DNA of 45,120 bases from Microcystis wesenbergii FACHB-1317 (GCF_014696875.1 NZ_JACJQV010000205.1:1-45120); one strand, 5' to 3'; numbered from the stretch's first letter, positions 30,814 to 39,423 are shown. Program-made: numbers and translations. The notes: generated by a model not told the origin, from the letters alone.

Positions 30814-31671
30814 ATGTCCGTAACTACTTGCCAAATTCTCGACGGGAAAGCCTTAGCTCAAAAAATCCAGCTTGGTCTAAGAGAGCGCATCCAGACGCTA
30901 AAATCTTCAATGGGACGACCTCCGGGGTTAGCGGTGTTGATGGTGGGGGATAATCCCGCTAGTGCCGTTTATGTCCGCAATAAGGAGAAAGCTTGTACTA
31001 AAATCGGTATGGCCTCTTTTGGTCGTCATTTTCCCACCGATACAAGTGAACTAGAAATTTTAGCGGAAATTGTCCGTCTCAATCAAGATGAGCGGGTGGA
31101 CGGGATTTTAATTCAATTACCCTTACCTAAGCATTTAGATGCGGTTTCCCTTCTCTACCAAATTGACCCGAAAAAAGATGCTGATGGCTTACATCCTCTC
31201 AATTTAGGCGGTTTAGTGCGGGGTGAGGACTGTATCCGCAGTTGTACTCCTGCGGGGGTCATGGCACTGCTGAAAGAATATAATATTCCCATAGCCGGTA
31301 AGCACGCGGTGGTGCTGGGTCGCAGTATTCTAGTGGGGAAACCTTTAGCTTTAATGTTATTGGAGGAAAACGCTACGGTGACTATTGCTCACTCGCGCAC
31401 GGAAAATCTGGCAGAAATAACCAGAAGTGCCGATATTTTAGTACCTGCTGTCGGTAAAGCCAATTTAATCACTAAAGATATGGTAAAACCTGGTGCAGTG
31501 GTGGTGGATGTGGGGATTAATCGCGTCGCTGACCGTTTGGTGGGAGATGTGGACTATGCTGGGGTTTTAGAAGTGGCTAGTTATCTTACTCCTGTCCCCG
31601 GGGGTGTCGGTCCGATGACAGTGGCAATGTTATTAAAAAATACCTTGTTAAGTTACGAACGCAAGTTATAA
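30814..31671 (+). CDS. folD: Methylenetetrahydrofolate dehydrogenase/cyclohydrolase FolD
   Basis: 285 residues from ATG 30814 ([18 protein letters not shown]). Carries the catalytic lysine motif [38 protein letters not shown], the dinucleotide-binding [14 protein letters not shown] and the end [15 protein letters not shown]. The enzyme converts 5,10-methylene-THF to 10-formyl-THF in the cytoplasm in one-carbon metabolism. An upstream GTG/ATG extension of 23 codons is open but falls in the promoter region shared with the divergent lipoprotein gene. Confidence 0.96.
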   Translation: MSVTTCQILDGKALAQKIQLGLRERIQTLKSSMGRPPGLAVLMVGDNPASAVYVRNKEKACTKIGMASFGRHFPTDTSELEILAEIVRLNQDERVDGILIQLPLPKHLDAVSLLYQIDPKKDADGLHPLNLGGLVRGEDCIRSCTPAGVMALLKEYNIPIAGKHAVVLGRSILVGKPLALMLLEENATVTIAHSRTENLAEITRSADILVPAVGKANLITKDMVKPGAVVVDVGINRVADRLVGDVDYAGVLEVASYLTPVPGGVGPMTVAMLLKNTLLSYERKL

Positions 31672-31786
31672 ATCCGCAGCTACCAGCTATCAGCTATTCA
31701 GTGATTCTACCGATATAATCCTTGATTTTTTTTTAAGTATGTTGGTAGAATTTTACAAAACTGGATAGACTAGGAGCTTTTCGGTC

Positions 31787-32797
31787 ATGATCTTTATTAT
31801 CCCGATTATTCTTGGTGCGGCTGCCTTAGTTACTGCTGGTGTGGGAGTTAGTGCGGGTGCTAATGGTGTCTCTAAGCTACAAAAGGCGGAAAAAATTGGC
31901 AAAAGTGCCGAACAAAGATATAAAAAAGCCAATAAATCCCTAGAAAAAAAGTTTCAAGCTACCCAAAAATTTGCGGAAGAATACGGTCAACTGCAAATTA
32001 ATGTCAAAATCAACACCATCGGCAGATTTGTTAAGTTTGTTCGACGAATTGATCTAAGAAATAGTCAAAGAATTGGTCAAAATTCCTCCCCATCCCATCA
32101 ACGCTTCTTAGAAGGGTTTGAGGGATTTTCTGCCCAACAATTCAAGGAATTTAAAGCAGAAGTGTTAGACGCGCAAAGTTTGGCTGTGGGGGGTTTAAAA
32201 GTAGTGGGAGTCGCTTCGGCAGCCAGTCAGGGAACCCTAGGATTAATTGGTCTTTTCGGTACTGCTAGTACAGGAACAGCAATTAGTGGACTTAGTGGGG
32301 CAGCCGCTTGGAATGCCACCCTAGCATGGTTAGGAGGTGGTTCTTTAGCTGCTGGTGGCGGTGGCATGGCTTTGGGAACAGTGGTTTTAGGAGGTATTAC
32401 CGTTGGACCTGCTTTAATGATTGGTGGTTTTGTCTTAGGAGGAGAAGGCAAAAAAGCCCTAAGTAAAGCTATCGAATACGCCAAGGAAGTGAATAATAAA
32501 ATAGCTCAGTTAGATAAAAGTAAGGGTTTTTTAGGACAAGTTCAGCGCAGAATTAAGGAGTTACAATACCTCGTTAATAGTCTGAATAGTAGAGCTATTC
32601 AGAGTTTAACCGAACTGGAGTCACGAGCTAATTTTAATCCTCATCTAGAGGAAGACGTGGCCAAGTTTCGGGAGGTACTACTTTTAATTAAAGCTTCATC
32701 GGAAATCATGAAACTGCCTATCCTAGACGAAAAGGGGAAATTAACCAAAGCAACGGAAAATCTCGGAGAAAAGTACCGCCATCTCTTAGAAAAATAA
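31787..32797 (+). CDS. Glycine-rich hydrophobic/coiled-coil protein, 336 aa
   Basis: Family not recognised. The protein starts with a hydrophobic helix (IFIIPIILGAAALVTAGVGV), followed by a lysine-rich helical part (about 30-120). Residues ~130-225 are hydrophobic and rich in Gly and Ala (SLAAGGGGMALGTVVLGG), with features of membrane-inserting glycine zippers. A C-terminal ~110-residue helical region (KSKGFLGQVQRRIKELQYLV type) closes it. The layout recalls membrane-active effectors flanked by coiled coils, but this is inference only. It is alone on the plus strand. Confidence 0.75.
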   Translation: MIFIIPIILGAAALVTAGVGVSAGANGVSKLQKAEKIGKSAEQRYKKANKSLEKKFQATQKFAEEYGQLQINVKINTIGRFVKFVRRIDLRNSQRIGQNSSPSHQRFLEGFEGFSAQQFKEFKAEVLDAQSLAVGGLKVVGVASAASQGTLGLIGLFGTASTGTAISGLSGAAAWNATLAWLGGGSLAAGGGGMALGTVVLGGITVGPALMIGGFVLGGEGKKALSKAIEYAKEVNNKIAQLDKSKGFLGQVQRRIKELQYLVNSLNSRAIQSLTELESRANFNPHLEEDVAKFREVLLLIKASSEIMKLPILDEKGKLTKATENLGEKYRHLLEK

Positions 32798-32855
32798 TAG
32801 TAGGATGCCTGCCAGAAATAAAGAAAATGGTATCATAAACGCTCTAGAATTTAAT

Positions 32856-33425
32856 TTAATAAATATTACCGAGTATTTCAATTAAAGTTAACTCTATTTC
32901 TGGAAAGGATTCAATAAAAATACTTTCACCTCGATAATATTTCTGCATAGCTTGATAACTACCCTGCAGCGGATGACGATAAACTTCTAAACATTCCTCC
33001 TTGAGATTGATAATCCAAACCTCTTTAATATTTGCTTCCGCATAAAGAGGAATTTTAGTATAGCGAACATAATCGAGGGTAGAATCGGAAACTTCAATAA
33101 TTAAATAGATATCTTGAGGACAAGGATAGGCAGCAACATAAAAATCCGCTCGAGGTATTAGTAAACTTAAATCTGGTTCTGGTTGAGAATTATTATTTAA
33201 TCTAATCGGATTTTGCACTCCTAAGAGAATAAGATCGCCAAATTTTCGATAAAATAACTGAGTTAATCTAGCTATACCAGCAGCATGACGAGTTCCCATC
33301 GGTGACATTTTGATAATTTCTCCTCGAATTAATTCCACTTTTTCATCGGGTTTGATTATTGCCTCGGTTGCCATTTTTTCGTATTCTTCCACCGTAAATT
33401 TACGGGTAATCAGTGATAAAGACAT
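32856..33425 (-). CDS. Uma2 family endonuclease-like protein (copy 1)
   Basis: 189 residues of the DUF820/Uma2 family with a PD-(D/E)XK-type core: LIRGEIIKMSPMG, PEPDLSLL and LIIEVSDSTLDY, which provide the acidic residues, then IKEVWIINL. Such genes are very numerous in cyanobacteria; their role is unknown, though many lie near mobile DNA. It is a tandem paralogue of the gene at 33558-34121 (about 85% identical in protein by eye), both on the minus strand, separated by repeat P. Confidence 0.88.
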   Translation of the reverse strand: MSLSLITRKFTVEEYEKMATEAIIKPDEKVELIRGEIIKMSPMGTRHAAGIARLTQLFYRKFGDLILLGVQNPIRLNNNSQPEPDLSLLIPRADFYVAAYPCPQDIYLIIEVSDSTLDYVRYTKIPLYAEANIKEVWIINLKEECLEVYRHPLQGSYQAMQKYYRGESIFIESFPEIELTLIEILGNIY

Positions 33426-33430
33426 TTTAA

Positions 33431-33465
33431 CTAAACTCCTAAGATTTCTGCAATAGTGAATTCTA
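33431..33465. repeat. 35-bp direct repeat, left of repeat P
   Basis: Matches 33558-33592 with one mismatch. The right copy is the 3' end of the second Uma2 gene, so the left copy is a duplicated gene end placed just upstream of the first Uma2 gene. Confidence 0.85.
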
Positions 33466-33557
33466 AGTAGGGAGGCACAATCATTTGTAGGATGGGTTAG
33501 CGGTAGCGTAACCCATCGGGGCGTTGGGTTTCATGCTTCAACCCAACCTACGTTCAT
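33464..33557. repeat. Dispersed repeat P, copy 2
   Basis: Same sequence as 27501-27597, including GTAGGATGGGTTAGCGG and CAACCCAACCTACG. It sits exactly between the two 35-bp direct repeats, as expected of an insertion that duplicated or captured its target. Confidence 0.85.
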
Positions 33558-34121
33558 CTAAACTCCTAAAATTTCTGCAATAGTGAATTCTATATCGGGA
33601 AAGGATTCAATAAAAACACTTTCACCTCGATAATATTTCTGAATAGCTTGATAACTACCATGCAGAGGATGGCGATAAACTTCTAAACATTCTTCCTTGA
33701 GATTGACAATCCAAACTTCTTGAATATTTGCTTCTGCATAAAGAGGGATTTTAGTATAGCGAACATAATCGAGGGTAGAATCGGAAACTTCAATAATTAA
33801 ATAGATATCTTGAGGACAAGGATAGGCAGCAACATAAAAATCCGCTCGAGGTATTAGTAAACTTAAATCTGGTTCTGGTTGAGAATTATTATTTAATCTA
33901 ATCGGATTTTGCACCCTGAGAATAATTTTCTGTCCTAACTTTTGAGAGAATAATTGTATTAATCTATCTATACCAGCAGCATGACGGGTTCCCATCGGTG
34001 ACATTTTGATAATTTCTCCTCGAATTAATTCCACTTTTTCATCGGGTTTGATTATTCCCTCGGTTGTCATTTTTTCGTATTCTTCCACCGTAAACTTACG
34101 GGTAATCAGCGATAAAGACAT
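33558..34121 (-). CDS. Uma2 family endonuclease-like protein (copy 2)
   Basis: 187 residues, paralogous to the preceding gene, with the same acidic core (PEPDLSLL, LIIEVSDST). Main differences lie at residues ~55-70 (RLIQLFSQKLGQKIILRVQ against RLTQLFYRKFGDLILLGVQ) and at the C-terminus (EFTIAEILGV). The near-identity of long parts suggests a recent duplication followed by local change or gene conversion. Confidence 0.88.
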   Translation of the reverse strand: MSLSLITRKFTVEEYEKMTTEGIIKPDEKVELIRGEIIKMSPMGTRHAAGIDRLIQLFSQKLGQKIILRVQNPIRLNNNSQPEPDLSLLIPRADFYVAAYPCPQDIYLIIEVSDSTLDYVRYTKIPLYAEANIQEVWIVNLKEECLEVYRHPLHGSYQAIQKYYRGESVFIESFPDIEFTIAEILGV

Positions 34122-34404
34122 TTTAACTAAACTCCTACTTTCTCTTTATTCTATCTGGACAGCCTTGCAAGGGGGGAATTATCGGTATTTAAACCATTAA
34201 TCGGGGGGAATAAACTAACTTTTTTTGGGACTTATGCTGATTCTTCGGGAAAAATCATCGCTTGCCATGGCGACAAAACCGCTAAATCTAACGTCTAGAA
34301 AGCTGGGGTCGGATCGAAACTGCCCCAAAAAAGCTACTATAGGTCAGTTGTCGATGTTAAAAAAAATAGCCGTTCCCCTCAGGAACATTAAGTCGAGAAA
34401 TTTT

Positions 34405-35001
34405 ATGGTTAAGCGAAAACAGCCTTATAGTTTAATTTATCTGCTCACTCTGGTGATCGGTTTAGTGATTGCGATCGCACCTGACGGACAAGCACAAACC
34501 CCCGACTCTAACAATCCCACCAGCGATCCTAACGAATTAAAACCCTTAAATCAAGCCGATAGTGTCCTGAGTCTTCAGGGGGGACAACGTTTAGTGGAAG
34601 AAGCGAACGCCGCTATTAATGCCGCTAAATACGATGTCGCGGTGGACAAACTCAATCAAGCGCGTCGGATTTTTAACCAACTATCTAACTATCATCTGCA
34701 ATTAGCTAATAGTTTCTCAGGAATTGACCCGAAAGTATTCGATTCTCAGCGTCAAAGTGCTTTAAACACGGGACAAATGCGGGATGAAGCCACCTATCAG
34801 CTTGCTTTGGTCCATAGGGCGCAAAATCAGCCAGAATTGGCGGTTCCTTTGTTAATTCAGGTGATTCAATCCCAAAACCCCACCAGTGAATTAGGACAAA
34901 AAAGCTATCAACAACTCTACGAGATGGGATTTGTCAGCACACCCATCTCCGCACCGACTCCCACCTCCGCAACTCCTAGCAATCCCCCCCCACGGCAGTG
35001 A
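34405..35001 (+). CDS. Secreted helical-repeat protein
   Basis: 198 residues from ATG 34405 (MVKRKQPYSLIYLL). A signal peptide (LIYLLTLVIGLVIAIAPDGQAQ) is followed by a linker rich in N, P and D, then a helical region with TPR-like spacing (EANAAINAAKYDVAVDKLNQA, ATYQLALVHRAQNQPELAVPLL) and a low-complexity T/P/S tail. Function unknown; binding or scaffolding outside the cytoplasm is likely. The frame is open for 60 codons further upstream, but that part has no signal-peptide character and overlaps the promoter region. bolA follows 71 bases downstream. Confidence 0.75.
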   Translation: MVKRKQPYSLIYLLTLVIGLVIAIAPDGQAQTPDSNNPTSDPNELKPLNQADSVLSLQGGQRLVEEANAAINAAKYDVAVDKLNQARRIFNQLSNYHLQLANSFSGIDPKVFDSQRQSALNTGQMRDEATYQLALVHRAQNQPELAVPLLIQVIQSQNPTSELGQKSYQQLYEMGFVSTPISAPTPTSATPSNPPPRQ

Positions 35002-35072
35002 ATTTTATCCCCATTGACGAGCTTTCGGTAAAAATGGGATCAGAGTATCTTTAATTGTTTTGAGGAGTTACG

Positions 35073-35324
35073 ATGGTTGACTTTCGCCAAGTAGAAGCGA
35101 TGATTCAAGAACAAATCCCCGATGCACAGGTGATGATTCGGGATTTAACGGGAGGTGGCGATCATTTGGAAGCGGTGGTTATTTCTGGCGAATTTGCCGG
35201 CAAAACCCGCGTTAAACAGCATCAAATGGTTTACGGCGCTTTACAATCGGCACTGGCTACCGAAGCCATCCATGCTTTGGCATTAAAAACCTACACTCCC
35301 GACAGTTGGGCAGCAGAAAAATAA
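35073..35324 (+). CDS. BolA family protein
   Basis: 83 residues with the BolA class II-like fold: [51 protein letters not shown], with the conserved histidine in GDHLEA and the RVKQHQMVY helix. BolA proteins work with monothiol glutaredoxins in iron-sulfur cluster or iron regulation. A GAGGAG Shine-Dalgarno sequence lies 5 bases before the ATG. No glutaredoxin gene follows here; heptamer repeats begin right after the stop. Confidence 0.92.
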   Translation: MVDFRQVEAMIQEQIPDAQVMIRDLTGGGDHLEAVVISGEFAGKTRVKQHQMVYGALQSALATEAIHALALKTYTPDSWAAEK

Positions 35325-35605
35325 CAGTTATCAGTTATCAGTTATCAGTTGATTTTTTGGCTCTCTTAGGTTTGGTGGGTAAAATGTATTCTAAGATACA
35401 GTTCTGCTGGCGGTCGCAACGCGCTCGCTACGCGAGACCGATTAGCAGGATATGTTCAATATTGTGATCAGGCAATTCGGCAATTATAATTAACCAGTTG
35501 CGATCGAGTAAAAATTTGTTGCTTACCCCTTGACTTTTGCTTGTTTTAATGATATGAATTAGCGGACTTGATTGCTTATCTCACCCGATTTTAAGCCAAA
35601 ACTGG
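35325..35605. other. Intergenic region with simple repeats
   Basis: Begins with ATCAGTT heptamers (to about 35350) and contains an arm-like CGCTCGCTACGCGAGACCG stretch (about 35421-35440), a repeat seen in many cyanobacteria. The minus strand shows a short open stretch (about 35445-35540, containing LLDRNWLIIIAELPDH) that may be a gene scrap I cannot identify. Confidence 0.4.
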
Positions 35606-36205
35606 TTAAAAACCGCCATAACGTTCCTCTAACCAGGGATCGCCTCGTCGATGGTAGCCATTACGTTCCCAGAAACCCGATTGCTCTCGATCGAGAAATT
35701 CTAAGCCATTAATCCATTTAGAACTTTTCCAAGCGTAGAGATGGGGGACAACTAAGCGCAGCGGGCCACCGTGGTCGGGGGGTAAAGGTTGACCAAACAA
35801 TTGAAAAGCGAAAAAATTATCCTCGTGCAGGAACTCCTCTAGAGTCAGGTTAGTGGTATAACCCCCGTAACAGTGTTGCATGACGTGGGTAGCTTCCGGC
35901 AGCAGGTCAATTAAGGTGATAAAATCCAATACCTTAACTCCCGTCCAAGTCACATCTAATTTTGACCAGCGGGTGACACAGTGAAAATCCTTGGTAAATT
36001 CCGACTGCGGTAGGGCCATAAAATCCGACCAGTTAAAAGTTTTAGTCGTGGCCACTTTTCCCCAAACCTTGAATAACCATTCCTCGGTCTTGATTTGGGG
36101 AGTATCCCCGTAGGTAAGCACAGGAAAACCACTAGCGAGATATTGGCCCGGAGGAACTCGGTCTTGATCGGGAGATGCTGGTTTTTTAAAGAATTTGCCT
36201 AACAT
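35606..36205 (-). CDS. Sulfite-oxidase-like molybdopterin oxidoreductase
   Basis: 199 residues from ATG 36205 (MLGKFFKKPASPDQDR), the usual length of the small cyanobacterial sulfite oxidase-like group. Family signs are PPGQYLASGFPVLTYGD, the molybdenum-ligand cysteine in KDFHCVTRWSK and GGPLRLVVPHLYAWKSSKWI. The natural substrate is unknown. A much longer open frame (to 36448) would overlap the same-strand rpmF gene in another frame and is rejected. Confidence 0.9.
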   Translation of the reverse strand: MLGKFFKKPASPDQDRVPPGQYLASGFPVLTYGDTPQIKTEEWLFKVWGKVATTKTFNWSDFMALPQSEFTKDFHCVTRWSKLDVTWTGVKVLDFITLIDLLPEATHVMQHCYGGYTTNLTLEEFLHEDNFFAFQLFGQPLPPDHGGPLRLVVPHLYAWKSSKWINGLEFLDREQSGFWERNGYHRRGDPWLEERYGGF

Positions 36206-36293
36206 TATTTGAGACTCGCAACGAAAATTTTCAACAAATCTTAAAATATTAGGGAGCGAAAAGGTTTTCTCTACCTCACTCCCCACTATCAAG

Positions 36294-36476
36294 TTATTCC
36301 TCGTCTTCCCCTTCTTCTTCCTCTTTAGTGGGATAGACAAAGCTGTTAGAACGACCAGAAAGAACAGATTTACCCAAAGATAAGGCTTTTTGCGCTTCCC
36401 GCTCCGCTTGCTTTCTCCAGTGCGCTCTCCGTTGGTCGCGCTTGGCATTTGAGGTTTTCTTCTTGGGACAAGCCAT
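36294..36476 (-). CDS. rpmF: 50S ribosomal protein L32
   Basis: 60 residues beginning [20 protein letters not shown] and continuing with [22 protein letters not shown], matching cyanobacterial L32 apart from an acidic end ([11 protein letters not shown]). It is part of the large ribosomal subunit. It lies upstream of the oxidoreductase gene on the same strand, about 90 bases apart. Confidence 0.95.
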   Translation of the reverse strand: MACPKKKTSNAKRDQRRAHWRKQAEREAQKALSLGKSVLSGRSNSFVYPTKEEEEGEDEE

Positions 36477-36665
36477 AGTATTTTAACGATAGTTATAGAC
36501 TCACAACCTTTCTATTCTACTCCCTATTTCCCTAATCGGCTCGCTCCCTTGTCCGATTCCCTCGCTCACTACTGCCCAAAATATTGATAAAAGTTAATAA
36601 TTATCATTGGCTTACCTATTTATGTTTAAAATCCTATATAGCTATGTAGTCAAGTAATTTCCATC

Positions 36666-37724
36666 ATGGTAACTACCGTCGAACCCCTCTCCCAGAAAAA
36701 AGCTGTTCTGCGCGAAACTATCCTCACCCCTCGTTTTTACACCACCGATTTTGAGGCTGCCGCTAATTTTGACCTTTCTTTGCAAGAAACCGAAATCAAA
36801 GCGATGTTAGAGGAGATGCGGACCGATTATAACCGGCATCACTTTGAACGTCAGCAAGAATTTGAGAACTATCAAGACAATCTCGATGAAAAAACCAGAA
36901 ACGCCTTTATAGATTACCTAGAACGCTCCTGTATCTCCGAATTTTCTGGCTTTTTGTTATTTAAGGAACTGTCACGACAACTAAAAAGCCGTAATCCCTT
37001 GTTAGGGGAGATATTTCATCTTATGGCTAGAGATGAGGCGCGCCATGCAGGATTTCTCAATAAAGCCATGGCTGACTTTAATATTTCCCTCGATCTAGCC
37101 AAAATTACCAAAACCCGTACCTACACCTTTTTCCCCCTTGAATGGGTATTATATACAGTCTATCTCTCCGAAAAAATCGGTTATTGGCGGTATATCCTCA
37201 TTTATCGTCATTTAGAAGAACATCCAGAGTATAAATTTAATCCTCTTTTTAATTACTTCGAGAGTTGGTGTCAGGACGAAAATCGCCACGGAGATATCTT
37301 TAAAACCTTACTGCGCGCTCAACCGCAATTGTGGAATAATTGGCGATCGAGATTATGGAGTCGTTTTTTCCTGCTTTCCGTCTTTGCTACCCATAGTTTA
37401 ACTGTACGGGAACGCTCAGACTTTTATGATGCTTTAGGAATGGATGCGATCGCTTTTGATCAAGAGGTAATTCGTCAGACTAATAATACCTCCGCTCGCG
37501 CTTTTCCCACCATTTTAAATGTGGACCATCCCCAATTTTTCCCCCGTTTAAACCGTTGTGCCGAACGTAATTTACAATTAAAAGCGATCGATGAAAGTAG
37601 CGTTCCCCAATGGCTAAAAACATTGCGTAAGTTACCCTTACAGTTAGGTATCGTCGGGGATCTATGGCGATTGTATCTGATTAAACCCATAGATGCAGAA
37701 GCCACCAGAGAAATGGTACTTTAA
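36666..37724 (+). CDS. acsF: Mg-protoporphyrin IX monomethyl ester cyclase, aerobic (AcsF)
   Basis: 352 residues of the diiron AcsF family. Iron-ligand motifs are visible: SEFSGFLLFKE (91-101), DEARHAGF (123-130) and DENRHGD (204-210). The enzyme forms the isocyclic ring of chlorophyll using oxygen, acting at the membrane. Cyanobacteria often have two copies, one used at low oxygen; which this is cannot be told from sequence here. It stands alone, followed by heptamer repeats and the coiled-coil array. Confidence 0.96.
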   Translation: MVTTVEPLSQKKAVLRETILTPRFYTTDFEAAANFDLSLQETEIKAMLEEMRTDYNRHHFERQQEFENYQDNLDEKTRNAFIDYLERSCISEFSGFLLFKELSRQLKSRNPLLGEIFHLMARDEARHAGFLNKAMADFNISLDLAKITKTRTYTFFPLEWVLYTVYLSEKIGYWRYILIYRHLEEHPEYKFNPLFNYFESWCQDENRHGDIFKTLLRAQPQLWNNWRSRLWSRFFLLSVFATHSLTVRERSDFYDALGMDAIAFDQEVIRQTNNTSARAFPTILNVDHPQFFPRLNRCAERNLQLKAIDESSVPQWLKTLRKLPLQLGIVGDLWRLYLIKPIDAEATREMVL

Positions 37725-37808
37725 TCAGTGATCAGTGATCGGTTATCAGACTTGAGTTTTCAGTTGACTGAGTTTGAGGTTTGAAGACGAGCGCAAAAAG
37801 AGTTAATC

Positions 37809-37976
37809 ATGGAAAGTTTTTCTCGAAGAATTTTTGAGCGGCCGGCGGGATTTGCTGAAACTGACTCGGACAGGGAAGTGTACCTCAATGCCTTGGGCAG
37901 TGGAAACCCGGTGGAGAAAGAAACAGATCGCTATGATTATAATAAATGGCCGCTCAAAAACCCGAAAACCCACTAG
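37809..37976 (+). CDS. Possible small protein upstream of the array, 55 aa
   Basis: ATG 37809 opens a 55-codon frame (MESFSRRIFERPAGFAETDS to KWPLKNPKTH) ending 11 bases before the first array gene. No family recognised and no clear Shine-Dalgarno sequence. Its last ~40 bases (ATGATNATAATAAATGGCCG, GCTCAAAAACCCGAAAA) recur as leaders before two other array genes (40473 and 40902). The end of the frame is therefore part of a repeated leader, which weakens the case for a gene. Confidence 0.3.
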   Translation: MESFSRRIFERPAGFAETDSDREVYLNALGSGNPVEKETDRYDYNKWPLKNPKTH

Positions 37977-37987
37977 GACTCTAGCAA

Positions 37988-38449
37988 ATGTCTAACGAAA
38001 CTGTCACCTATTCCCTTGAATCCGTCCTCAAGGAAATCAAAGATAGCATCAAGGAAGTCAACCAGAAAATGGACACCTTGCAAAGAGATGTCAACCAGAA
38101 AATCGATACCTTGCAACAGGATGTCCATCAGAAAATCGATACCTTGCAAAGAGATGTCAACCAGAAAATCGACACCTTGCAAGGAGATGTCAACCAGAAA
38201 ATCGACACCTTGCAAGGAGATGTAAGTGATTTAAAGGTAGGACAAGCTAAACTAACCGAGAAAGTCGAAGGGATGGATAAAAGACTAGAAAAAGTAGAAA
38301 ACGAGCAATCCACTCTAGTTAAGGCTATTTCTGACCTACAGGGTTTTCGAGGTCTGATTGTCCCTATCCTTATCGGTGCCATGAGTGCCGCTATCGGTGC
38401 AATTATCACTGTTGCGATTAGAATTCTTTTCCTCGGTAACAATCCCTAA
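37988..38449 (+). CDS. Array gene 1: tail-anchored hendecad coiled-coil protein, tail A, 153 aa
   Basis: Constant N-terminus MSNETVTYSLESVLKEIKDS, then five 11-residue units of the NQKIDTLQRDV type (25-79), a common stalk (DLKVGQAKLTEKVEGMDKRL, about 81-100) and a hydrophobic C-terminal helix (about 121-148, GLIVPILIGAMSAAIGAII) ending LGNNP. The 11-residue periodicity fits a right-handed-type coiled coil; the end helix would anchor it in a membrane with the coil in the cytoplasm. Longest member, first of eight in tandem. Function unknown. It shares its stalk and tail almost exactly with gene 5 (39744), which has one unit only. Confidence 0.85.
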   Translation: MSNETVTYSLESVLKEIKDSIKEVNQKMDTLQRDVNQKIDTLQQDVHQKIDTLQRDVNQKIDTLQGDVNQKIDTLQGDVSDLKVGQAKLTEKVEGMDKRLEKVENEQSTLVKAISDLQGFRGLIVPILIGAMSAAIGAIITVAIRILFLGNNP

Positions 38450-38459
38450 AATTCCCCAG

Positions 38460-38615
38460 CACAATTATTTGTAGGATGGCTTAGCGGTAGCGTAACATAA
38501 TCGGGCGTTGGGTTTCATGCTTCAACCGTTCGGACCTCGGCGTGAGACTTCGGCGTGAGATCAGTCGAACGCTCGGTCGAACGCTGATCTCACGGCCGAA
38601 GCCCAACCTACGTTC
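38460..38615. repeat. Dispersed repeat P, copy 3, with a nested insertion
   Basis: Repeat P (as at 27501 and 33464) is interrupted between CTTCAACC and CCCAACC by 74 bases (38528-38601). The insert contains GTGAGATCAG and its exact inverse complement CTGATCTCAC around tandem TCGAACGCT-type units. The element lies between array genes 1 and 2. Confidence 0.8.
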
Positions 38616-38664
38616 TAGAAAGTCACACCCTGAAAACTATTGATAAGTCTAGGAGTTTAGTAAA

Positions 38665-38960
38665 ATGTCACCTATTCCCTTGAATCCGTCCTCAAGGAAA
38701 TCAAAGACAGCATCAAGGATGTCAACCAGAAAATCGATACCCTGCAAAAAGATGTCGATCAGAAAATCGACACCTTGCAAGGAGATGTCACCGAGATAAA
38801 AATAGCCCAAGTAGAAATCAAAAGCGAAGTTAAAGACTTAAAAGAACAGGTTAGAGACATGAAAGGCACTCAAAAAAATCAGATTTGGGCATTAATTACC
38901 CTCTTGGGGGGTTCTTTAATCACCGTCAGTTTGCGAGCGCTATTTAGCAATAATCCCTAA
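38665..38960 (+). pseudogene. Array gene 2: broken member, tail B
   Basis: Normal members begin ATGTCTAACGAAACTGTCAC. Here 13 bases are missing between two TGTC copies, leaving ATGTCACCTATTCC. The ATG is now out of frame, and its frame ends after 44 codons. In the original frame the body is intact: two hendecad units, then VTEIKIAQVEIKSEVKDLK and tail B (QIWALITLLGGSLITVSLRA) ending SNNP at 38960. Only a start inside the frame (for example ATG 38775) could give a shortened product. Confidence 0.85.
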
Positions 38961-39004
38961 AATTCCCAATTTTATCTTAGCCAATAACCCTAGGAGTTTA
39001 GCAA

Positions 39005-39379
39005 ATGTCTAACGAAACTGTCACCTATTCCCTTGAATCGGTCCTTAAGGAAATTAAAGACAGCATCAAGGAAGTCAATCAGAAAATGGACACCTTGCAA
39101 CAGGATGTCAACCAGAAAATCGATACCCTGCAAAAAGATGTCAATCAGAAAATCGATACCCTGCAAAAAGATGTCAATCAGAAAATCGACACCTTGCAAA
39201 AAGATGTCACCGAGATAAAAATAGCCCAAGTAGAAATCAAAAGCGAAGTTAAAGACTTAAAAGAACAGGTTAGAGACATGAAAGGCACTCAAAAAAATCA
39301 AATTTGGGCATTAATTACCCTCTTGGGTGGTTCTTTAATCACCGTCAGTTTGCGAGCGCTATTTACCAATAATCCCTAA
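39005..39379 (+). CDS. Array gene 3: hendecad coiled-coil protein, tail B, 124 aa
   Basis: Constant N-terminus, four NQKIDTLQKDV-type units (25-68), a linker (TEIKIAQVEIKSEVKDLKEQ) and hydrophobic tail B (about 100-119, ending LFTNNP). Start ATG 39005 with AGGAG 8 bases upstream in a leader (CCAATTTTATCTTAGCCAAT) shared with genes 4 and 5. It is 33 residues (three units) longer than gene 4 and otherwise nearly identical, so unit number is the variable. Function unknown. Confidence 0.85.
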   Translation: MSNETVTYSLESVLKEIKDSIKEVNQKMDTLQQDVNQKIDTLQKDVNQKIDTLQKDVNQKIDTLQKDVTEIKIAQVEIKSEVKDLKEQVRDMKGTQKNQIWALITLLGGSLITVSLRALFTNNP

Positions 39380-39423
39380 AATTCCCAATTTTATCTTAGC
39401 CAATAACCCTAGGAGTTTAGCAA

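Noticed and set aside
36206-36448. N-terminal extension of the sulfite-oxidase-like gene
   Set aside because: It overlaps rpmF in a different frame on the same strand and encodes a lysine-rich, non-family sequence.
37973-38215. Repetitive frames on the minus strand and in other frames across the coiled-coil array
   Set aside because: They arise because 33-base units keep any frame open; leaders, ribosome-binding sites and membrane tails support only the plus-strand frame.
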